Source: a virus. Taken from it: a DNA stretch of 26,067 bases. The notes beneath the pieces were generated by a model. The model searched no databases. It saw nothing but the letters and a program-made list of their open reading frames with translations, and was not told the DNA's origin. This document shows positions 20,543 to 26,067 of this stretch, in pieces. A program made the translations under genes and the position numbers. Positions within the stretch are counted from its first letter, which is position 1, and each line of letters starts with the position of its first letter. The stretch is taken from positions 1 through 26,067 of IMG/VR virus record IMGVR_UViG_3300037584_001644. One strand, given 5' to 3'.

Positions 20543-22010
20543 TAATCATATCCTCCATAGTTTGTCCTTGTGCTTGTTCGAACAAGACTCCAAACTGATC
20601 TTGTAAGGATTTATCAAGATATTGATTAATATTAGTGTCTTGTATTGTTGCCTGTGCATCAAAGAAACCTTTTGTGTCACCGAGTATTTGCATCACAATC
20701 AATGTTTTGATCTGTGCTGTATCATCGTATCTTTCTTTATCGTCTATTTTCTTTACGATTTTAGTAGCAACCTTTTCTTTTTTAGTAGGTTCTTTGACAG
20801 GTTTTTTGGGTTCTTCCTTTTCAACTTCTTCTTCTTTGCTTTCAGCTTCTACTGGTGCTTCTTCTGTAGTTTCTTCAACAGTTTCAGTTTCTTCAGGCTT
20901 TTCATCAGATGGTTCTTCTGCTTGAGCAACCTCTACTGTTTCTTCTACTTCAGGTTCAGGTAGCTCCATCTCCATTTCAATCTCTAATTCTAATTCTAAT
21001 TCTGTTTCTATCTCAACTGCAACAATCTCAGGTTCAGGTAAATCTATCTCAAAATCTATTTCAAATTCTTGTATCTCTAGCTCTACAGTTTCGTAGGTAA
21101 TTTCTTCTGTTTCAGGCTCTATAGGGGTAAAATTTATCTCGCCATCGTCAAAACTTACATCATTATATTCAAAAACTTCTTCAACAAAATCTAACTCTGT
21201 TGGATCAAATATGTCTAAATAATATATTTCTTCTATTGTTGTGATATGTTGAGTAACTATTGTGTCAATTACATTATAGATTACATTGACTGATACATCG
21301 TCAAACATAACACCAACAGCCATGTTTATATCACGACCACCGACCTCAACTATAACTGATGTTAAACTACCTGAAAAATCAAATCCACCAGTATATTGTT
21401 GGTATTGACTATCTATCCCACTAGCACTTAAAATGTCAGTTCCAGTAAATACATTTGTATTACCATTTCTACCTGTAATGTGCATATAGATAGAGTCTTG
21501 TGCATCAGGCTTAAATACTTTTATTGCGTAATTAGTTTCTCCACCATTAGAGATACTGAGGTCTGATATATCTACTGTGTTTATGAATGTTGTACCCATA
21601 TTGGGAACACCCATAGCAGAGGTAGAATTTCCACTACCAGTAATCATGGCACATTTATCAGTGCCTAGCTGTCCGCAAGTAGATCCTGATGGCATACTAG
21701 CAGAACCTTGTCCACCCCAGTCAATGTCCATGTCACCTTCTTTGTTAGAAGAAACATAGTCATTTGATCCATCAAGAATATCACCTGAGTCATCGTTTGT
21801 AATAGTTGTAGTAGTAGTAGTTACAGTAGTTGTCGTTGTAGTGACTATTTCTGTGCCTTTATCTTCTTCAGTTATTTCAACTTGTGTATCTTCAGTTATG
21901 ATAACACTCGGATCGCAAAGACCTTCGTGGTCAGGTAAACAAGTATTAGCGTAACTAGAGTATGAGAAGCATAGAAAGAGCCATAAGAGCAAAGTTTTTA
22001 ATACTATCAT
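20529..22010 (-). CDS. Large secreted protein with Thr-run and Glu/Pro-rich rod
   Basis: 493 residues. Signal peptide (1-21, cleavage after SSYA expected), a near pure threonine run (57-72), a beta-rich globular domain (about 95-250), an extremely acidic Glu/Pro-rich region (about 270-410), a Lys/Pro turnover (EEPKKPVKEPTKKEKVATK), then a C-terminal helical domain. The order 'secreted globular domain plus Pro/Glu-Lys rod' recalls periplasm-spanning proteins such as TonB, but no TonB domain is seen. Late expression and neighbours point to the host envelope or virion surface. Start has AGGAA four bases upstream and overlaps the 186-residue gene by 56 bases. Confidence 0.7.
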   Translation of the reverse strand: MIVLKTLLLWLFLCFSYSSYANTCLPDHEGLCDPSVIITEDTQVEITEEDKGTEIVTTTTTTVTTTTTTITNDDSGDILDGSNDYVSSNKEGDMDIDWGGQGSASMPSGSTCGQLGTDKCAMITGSGNSTSAMGVPNMGTTFINTVDISDLSISNGGETNYAIKVFKPDAQDSIYMHITGRNGNTNVFTGTDILSASGIDSQYQQYTGGFDFSGSLTSVIVEVGGRDINMAVGVMFDDVSVNVIYNVIDTIVTQHITTIEEIYYLDIFDPTELDFVEEVFEYNDVSFDDGEINFTPIEPETEEITYETVELEIQEFEIDFEIDLPEPEIVAVEIETELELELEIEMEMELPEPEVEETVEVAQAEEPSDEKPEETETVEETTEEAPVEAESKEEEVEKEEPKKPVKEPTKKEKVATKIVKKIDDKERYDDTAQIKTLIVMQILGDTKGFFDAQATIQDTNINQYLDKSLQDQFGVLFEQAQGQTMEDMINAQY

Positions 22011-22515
22011 TGTTTCCTATTGGTTGTTCTCTCGCCTCTATTTGTTGTGTGTATTGTGTTTTGTATTTACTTCCGTCAGGGATTTCAGATATGTTGTTTT
22101 CCCAGTAAGTCATAGCGTCTGAGCCAATACCCTCTCTTGACGGACAAGGTGTCTGAGAGTCCATCATTGAATCAAATACTCTTGGATCTTGACACAGTAA
22201 AGATACAGCCGCAACTTTCATACCATAAGCATAAAGAGATCGACTGAGTTTTAGTTTTTGACATAGCTCATCGTCAATAACTATCCCACTTGCTAGTCCA
22301 ACAATATTATTTTGAACACTTGCTCCAACACCGACTTTACATATATCGGAGTTAGAATTAATTATACTAGGTGCATTAGCGGTAGGAGGTGTTGAATTAG
22401 TTACAACTGTGCTAGAAACTGTATTAGTTTCAGTGTGTGCTTCTGTACAAATCAACATTGTAACTAAAAAAACTACTGCTATTGATGTAAAAAAAGTTAA
22501 ATTGTCCTTTGCCAT
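21955..22515 (-). CDS. Secreted cysteine-containing protein with C-terminal anchor, unknown
   Basis: 186 residues. N-terminal signal or anchor (about 8-24, FFTSIAVVFLVTMLIC), then a Thr/Asn-rich segment, four cysteines in the exported part (DICKVG, DELCQKL, LLCQDPR, TPCPSRE) and a hydrophobic tail (NFALMALSMLLIL) that may be a second anchor. I recall similar 'TVVTNSTPPTANAPS' proteins in marine phages, function unknown. The 3' end overlaps the next gene by 56 bases, unusually long here. Starts in TAATG with the 12-residue microprotein. Confidence 0.65.
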   Translation of the reverse strand: MAKDNLTFFTSIAVVFLVTMLICTEAHTETNTVSSTVVTNSTPPTANAPSIINSNSDICKVGVGASVQNNIVGLASGIVIDDELCQKLKLSRSLYAYGMKVAAVSLLCQDPRVFDSMMDSQTPCPSREGIGSDAMTYWENNISEIPDGSKYKTQYTQQIEAREQPIGNNDSIKNFALMALSMLLIL

Positions 22516-22553
22516 TATTTACAGACACATTCGCCACCGCAATATTCACACAT
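22515..22553 (-). CDS. 12-residue cysteine-rich microprotein
   Basis: ATG at 22551-22553, TGT GAA TAT TGC follow; product MCEYCGGECVCK, four cysteines in a C-x2-C-x3-C-x-C pattern that could hold one metal ion. Its TAA overlaps the ATG of the 186-residue gene (TAATG), the same junction used between confirmed genes in this genome. The ribosome binding site is weak (AGAG). It fills a gap that is otherwise unused. It could instead be a translational coupler only. Confidence 0.4.
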   Translation of the reverse strand: MCEYCGGECVCK

Positions 22554-22556
22554 GAT

Positions 22557-22898
22557 TTAGCTCTTTGGATATTTGTCTTTTGTAGCTTTGATAGTAGTTT
22601 TCCAACCATCAACGCCATTGTGATATATGTCATCTAGCTGATCTGCTATAGATGGATATTCAGCTGCTCTTTTTCTCTGATACTCATTGTTATCGTAAGC
22701 AGTCTGTAACGCAGTTTTCTTGGCTGATACTTCTGCCCATGTAAATAACTGATCTCCAAAGATTGCAGTTCCATTTGAATCTGCTCCAGTTACATATTTT
22801 ACATTAGCTTTGTACTCAGTTTCATTAGTAGGTTCTCCACTAACTACAAACTCTGCATCATCTTTGAGAGCTTTGATTGCACTTGCTATATCTGTCAT
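22557..22898 (-). CDS. Possible tail-fibre accessory protein, conserved
   Basis: 113 residues. The C-terminal pattern YQRKRAAEYPSIADQLDDIY, then HNGVDGWKTTIKATKDKYP, is one I recall in many marine myo- and podophage proteins encoded beside fibre genes. The N-terminus (MTDIASAIKALKDDAEFVVS) is helical and soluble. It follows the fibre paralogues and has its own ribosome binding site (AAAGGAAAATAAA). Assembly chaperone or fibre tip component are both possible. Confidence 0.65.
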   Translation of the reverse strand: MTDIASAIKALKDDAEFVVSGEPTNETEYKANVKYVTGADSNGTAIFGDQLFTWAEVSAKKTALQTAYDNNEYQRKRAAEYPSIADQLDDIYHNGVDGWKTTIKATKDKYPKS

Positions 22899-22914
22899 TT
22901 TATTTTCCTTTCTT

Positions 22915-23493
22915 TTATCCAGCTATTTCCATAGCTTGAAACATTGATATTGCTCCAGCCATATACCCATTACCAGTATTACTTGCTGAGTCATGCCAAC
23001 CATTTATTGTTAAGATTTTTGTTGAGCCAGAGCTATGAGGTATTGCACCTAGAGTATATGTTGTTGCACTTGTAGTAGAGGGAGTGTCAAGAAATTGAAA
23101 TGAGACACCTTCACTATCATAATTCAAATTTTCTGTACCAGCATACCATGTAAAAGGAGGAACATTACCTCCATCTGTATTTTTTGCTATTTGTGTAGTA
23201 CCCCTTCGTAAAACAAAAGGTAAACCATAACCCTCACTTGAATTATGAGCTACTACCCTTCCTAAATTAACAGTCACTAAAATTTTACTTGATGTTGCAC
23301 TTGGAGTTATTGTAACTCCTATATCTCCACTTCCATTATTGATAACAGTTATACCAGCAGATCCTTGAGCTAAAGTTTGTTGAAATCTTGTGGTATAAGT
23401 GCTTTGGACAATTTGCAAAACTTTACCACCAACACCACTAGGCAAAGCACTAATACTACTAATAGAATTATTATTTAATCTTGTAATAGCCAT
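22915..23493 (-). CDS. Fibre-like paralogue 4
   Basis: 192 residues, Ser/Thr/Gly-rich beta protein. Shares with its three upstream neighbours the blocks ITPSATSSKILV (62-73) and FLDTPSTTSATTYTL (134-148). Its end is MEIAG rather than the MEVLA/EVLA of the others, and it lacks the embedded GGAGGT, consistent with being last of the array. Start in TAATG with paralogue 3. Likely receptor-binding or decoration module at the tail; no enzyme motif. Confidence 0.7.
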   Translation of the reverse strand: MAITRLNNNSISSISALPSGVGGKVLQIVQSTYTTRFQQTLAQGSAGITVINNGSGDIGVTITPSATSSKILVTVNLGRVVAHNSSEGYGLPFVLRRGTTQIAKNTDGGNVPPFTWYAGTENLNYDSEGVSFQFLDTPSTTSATTYTLGAIPHSSGSTKILTINGWHDSASNTGNGYMAGAISMFQAMEIAG

Positions 23494-24050
23494 TATGCTA
23501 GTACCTCCATGACTGAAATTGTTGATTGCATTACAGGAACATAGTCAGCATCACCAGTTGAGATAGTTCTATTTATATAAGCTGTTCCACTATAAGAAGC
23601 ACCCAAAGTAAGTTGCATTTTATAAGTTATTTGTGAGGTTGTGCTTGGACTATCTAAAAATTGTCCAGCCATGTTAGCAGTATCAAAATCATATACAGTA
23701 GAATTAGGTCTTGCAGAAGCAGTTGACCTAACTTGATTACCTTGTGCAGCATCTCCTATGCTTATAGCTGTACTATCTCTCATTAATCTTATGTGTCTTG
23801 TTCCTGAAGTAGCACTTGCATTAACAACATAAAAAATAAAAATTTTACTTGATGTTGATGTTGGTGTTATATTTACACTCAAACCTGAAATATCAACAAA
23901 GTTAGAGGTTGAAGAACTAGAAATTGAAACTGTACTGCTCAATGTGGTGCTTACTATTTGACCAACTGTACCACCGATACCTAAACCACTAGCTGTAGCA
24001 GATCCCCCTGATGATGTTTGAATACTATCTACTCTTAATATTGATGTCAT
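23493..24050 (-). CDS. Fibre-like paralogue 3
   Basis: 185 residues. Blocks: LRVDSIQTSSGG start, VGQIVSTTL (29-37), ITPTSTSSKIFI (61-72), LMRDSTAI (89-96), FLDSPSTTSQITYKM (131-145), end VMEVLA. The segment between the last two blocks differs from the neighbours. ATGA overlap with paralogue 2 upstream, and GGAGGT in its last codons serves the next gene. Confidence 0.7.
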   Translation of the reverse strand: MTSILRVDSIQTSSGGSATASGLGIGGTVGQIVSTTLSSTVSISSSSTSNFVDISGLSVNITPTSTSSKIFIFYVVNASATSGTRHIRLMRDSTAISIGDAAQGNQVRSTASARPNSTVYDFDTANMAGQFLDSPSTTSQITYKMQLTLGASYSGTAYINRTISTGDADYVPVMQSTISVMEVLA

Positions 24051-24568
24051 GCTAATACCTCCATTAGTGTAAGTGTTGATGTTGATGAAGCATGAGATGT
24101 TGCATTATCATTTGGTATATTTATATAAAATGTTCTTCCATCATACCCACCACAGTTTACAGTGTACGCTTGTTGGCTAGTGCTGTTTGGACTATCTAAA
24201 AATTGTTGTGTGTGAACCCCACTAAATTGTATTGAAGCATTATCACTAAAACCATTATAACTTGAAGTAGATCTTTGCCTACTACCTATTGCATCTGCTC
24301 TAAAAATATCAGATCCATTTCTTCTAATTGTGCTATATGGAAATGCTTGACTTGCTTGTTGTCCTACATGAAGTACATAAGAAACTAAAATTTTAGATGA
24401 TGTGGCAGTTGGTGTTATATTTGCTGTTAATAATGTTGTCAAAGATCCTGTAGATACTGCTAGTGTTGAACTATCAGTCTTTGTGACTTGTACTACTTGA
24501 CCAACCTTACCTACAGGAAATGTAGATCCGTCTAGCTTTTGTAGATTTGTAACTTTTAATGTACTCAT
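24047..24568 (-). CDS. Fibre-like paralogue 2
   Basis: 173 residues. Start LKVTNLQKLDGSTFPVGK is nearly the same as paralogue 1; blocks VGQVVQVTKT (22-31), ITPTATSSKILV (51-62), FLDSPNSTSQQAYTV (123-137), end LMEVLA. ATGA overlaps at both ends. Central and pre-C-terminal segments are unrelated to the other copies at first sight. Confidence 0.7.
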   Translation of the reverse strand: MSTLKVTNLQKLDGSTFPVGKVGQVVQVTKTDSSTLAVSTGSLTTLLTANITPTATSSKILVSYVLHVGQQASQAFPYSTIRRNGSDIFRADAIGSRQRSTSSYNGFSDNASIQFSGVHTQQFLDSPNSTSQQAYTVNCGGYDGRTFYINIPNDNATSHASSTSTLTLMEVLA

Positions 24569-25065
24569 GCTAGTACCTCCGTAGCCATTAAAGATGTAGG
24601 AAATCTATAATGATCTGCATTACCTTTTCTTCCAATAAATCCAGTGGAAGCATTTACTCTACATTGTATCTTATAAGTTATCTGTGATGTTGTACTAGGT
24701 TCGTCCATAAAATTCATAGATAAATTTACTAATTCATAAGAACCTGATACTGATGCAATACCAAATCCATCGTATACACCACCACCTGAACCTGATCCTA
24801 CTTCTGTACTATCTCTGAGTAACCTAGTAACAATAATATCTGTACCACCTGAATTAGATCCAAATGCTCTAAAGTCTATTAAAATTTTAGAACTTGAAGC
24901 GGTTGGTGTTATATTTAAAGTTGCACCAGTTAAGTCTACAAAAGATCCTGTGCTTGTTGTTGAAAAAGTATCTGTTTTTCTAGCAGTAACTATTTGACCT
25001 AATTTACCTATAGGGAATGTACTCCCATCTCTTTTTTGTAGTGTATCTACTTGTATAATACTCAA
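24565..25065 (-). CDS. Fibre-like paralogue 1
   Basis: 166 residues starting at TTG (25063-25065) behind AGGAG. Blocks: VDTLQKRDGSTFPIGK, LGQIVTARKT (22-31), ITPTASSSKILI (52-63), LLRDSTEV (82-89), FMDEPSTTSQITYKI (119-133), end ATEVLA. First of the four copies. The TTG start, unlike the ATG of the others, may set a lower level for this copy. Confidence 0.7.
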   Translation of the reverse strand: MSIIQVDTLQKRDGSTFPIGKLGQIVTARKTDTFSTTSTGSFVDLTGATLNITPTASSSKILIDFRAFGSNSGGTDIIVTRLLRDSTEVGSGSGGGVYDGFGIASVSGSYELVNLSMNFMDEPSTTSQITYKIQCRVNASTGFIGRKGNADHYRFPTSLMATEVLA

Positions 25066-25074
25066 TTTTTACTC

Positions 25075-25527
25075 CTATATAATTACAAACGCAGATCCAC
25101 TTGGAATTGTGAGCGTTCCTGAAATTGTTATCGTGCCAACTGCCATAGCATTTTTGCCTGAAGCAATAGACACATTGTTAAATGTCTGTCCGTTAGTCAT
25201 AAAGAATGTAGAGGATAGACTTGATGATGATACTGTTCCATCTGTTGGACTACCGATATCTCTGCTATCTCCTAAGACTCTACCACTAAAGTTATCTGAA
25301 GATGCTGGTGCAGAACTAAATGTTATCTGTGATCCACTAATCGTGTAAGCAGAAGTGTATTGCACGACACCTGAGATAGATATTAAGGCATTTGCATCTG
25401 TCTGAGGTACGACAGTAGTTCCACCTGATGTTAGATTGAAGGTTGTTGTTGATCCATTAAAGCTAGAGGATATATCGTCTAGTTCAATATAGTTGCCAAT
25501 AGTTGGACTTTTACCTATGTAAGCCAT
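25075..25527 (-). CDS. Fibre-like protein of the MAYIGKSP family
   Basis: 150 residues, starting MAYIGKSPTIGNYIELDDIS, a start I recall from many marine phage fibre or fibre-adaptor proteins. Ser/Thr-rich beta pattern (NLTSGGTTVV, QITFSSAPASSDNFSGR) and a hydrophobic strand end (TIPSGSAFVII). Not obviously homologous to the four paralogues downstream. Its ATG lies one base after the stop of the LamG-type gene. Confidence 0.75.
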   Translation of the reverse strand: MAYIGKSPTIGNYIELDDISSSFNGSTTTFNLTSGGTTVVPQTDANALISISGVVQYTSAYTISGSQITFSSAPASSDNFSGRVLGDSRDIGSPTDGTVSSSSLSSTFFMTNGQTFNNVSIASGKNAMAVGTITISGTLTIPSGSAFVII

Positions 25528-25528
25528 A

Positions 25529-26067
25529 TTAATATAATAATCCTACTCCCTGTATTTTTGTTTCCTTAGAATTAAAACTCTGATTTGCAAAAGACATTTT
25601 ATATTTAACTTGTGTTCCAGCAGTCACAGAAACACCTACCGCCCTTGCAATTTTTATACTTGCAGAGAAGTTGCCTATATCCTCCAATGTACAAGTAGAA
25701 AAATTACTACCATTGTCAGCAGACACCTGAGCAACTATATCAGTATTTAATGTTGCAGTGCCAACTGTATTTTCATATAGAATAATCATACCCATTTTTG
25801 AAATTGTTTCTGCGGCAGTTTGTGTAGTAGAAATGTAATTACCAGTAGCATTGACAACTGGAGATGTATCAATAAGTGTAGTAGATCCACTAGATTGATT
25901 TTGTGATTGTAATAAAAATTTTGTATTTGCATCAGCAGTAACCCTAGAAGTAGGTACTGTATAAGATGAACTTGTGTATCTTGCACCACTTGAAATTCTT
26001 ATGTCGTCCCATGCACCATCACCACCATTAGCTACTTGATTGTGTCCATAACCCCAATATAAATATC
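25529..26067 (-). CDS. LamG-type fibre / receptor-binding protein, 5' end beyond window
   Basis: 178 residues to the stop, open through the right edge. The first visible segment (YLYWGYGHNQVANGGDGAWD, then DIRISSGARYTSSSYTVP) has the closing signature of a concanavalin/LamG-like lectin domain (W-D-D-I-R-I-S-x-GARYT-x-YTVP). The C-terminal ~110 residues are beta-rich with TLNTDIVAQVSADNG. It probably binds a host surface glycan. A start at 25795 (MGMIIL) is only an internal methionine because the frame continues upstream with good sequence. Confidence 0.75.
   Translation of the reverse strand, partial: YLYWGYGHNQVANGGDGAWDDIRISSGARYTSSSYTVPTSRVTADANTKFLLQSQNQSSGSTTLIDTSPVVNATGNYISTTQTAAETISKMGMIILYENTVGTATLNTDIVAQVSADNGSNFSTCTLEDIGNFSASIKIARAVGVSVTAGTQVKYKMSFANQSFNSKETKIQGVGLLY

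Noticed and set aside
20622-20963. Plus-strand frames of 113 and 96 codons inside the 493-residue gene
   Set aside because: Phe- or Ser-rich mirror images of the Glu/Pro-rich codons on the minus strand; no independent support.
21790-21850. GTT/GTA-rich repeat run, considered as a microsatellite or CRISPR-like repeat
   Set aside because: It is simply the coding sequence of the threonine run of the 493-residue protein; no spacer structure. No CRISPR array exists in the window.
22915-25527. Diversity-generating retroelement acting on the fibre genes
   Set aside because: No reverse transcriptase and no template/variable repeat pair was seen; variation among copies looks like divergence or recombination instead.

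Overview
The window is a piece of a strongly A+T-rich double-stranded DNA phage genome. Packaging, head and adaptor genes follow the order of SU10/P22-like short-tailed phages: terminase large subunit, portal, small head genes, scaffold, SU10-family capsid protein, adaptor, gp10-like protein. Low GC, very short genes, a GTA-type holin, DUF1376-type replication and several tiny protein families I recall from uncultured marine phages suggest a marine, probably alphaproteobacterial (SAR11-like) host. The host is an inference; no host gene, integrase, tRNA, rRNA or CRISPR array was seen.

Layout. Positions 1-8446 (minus strand) are the head and packaging arm, read from a 59-residue protein and TerL leftwards to a tail-hub-like gene cut by the left edge. 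Positions 8447-9336 are a mostly non-coding, extremely AT-rich control region with stem-loops, a near-perfect 16-bp inverted repeat, one small minus-strand gene with its own terminator, and a consensus-like promoter firing right. Positions 9337-17522 are the early region: mostly plus-strand small genes (zinc-ribbon protein, ParB-fold protein, PD-(D/E)XK nuclease, HNH nuclease, HTH protein), interrupted at 12951-14735 by a minus-strand block with a LexA-type winged helix protein, a DUF1376 replication protein and an unknown gene. Positions 17523-26067 (minus strand) are the second late arm: LamG-type fibre protein cut by the right edge, a fibre-like protein, four tandem paralogues with fibre-like composition, a possible fibre accessory protein, a 12-residue cysteine-rich microprotein, three envelope-directed proteins, the terminase small subunit, a lysis cassette (membrane coiled coil, T4-type lysozyme, 3-TM holin) and six tiny basic proteins.

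Both minus-strand arms fit one late transcription unit on a circular map: it would start near 8446, run off the left edge, re-enter at the right edge and stop against the early operon at 17523. Then TerL is the second late gene and TerS lies near the end of the same unit. The missing part should hold remaining tail and ejection genes.

Many genes are joined by TAATG or ATGA stop/start overlaps. This signature supports several very short genes. The least explained parts are the tandem fibre-like paralogues, whose conserved C-terminal codons double as the next ribosome binding site, the envelope-protein block, the tiny basic protein cluster and the paired stem-loops in the early region.
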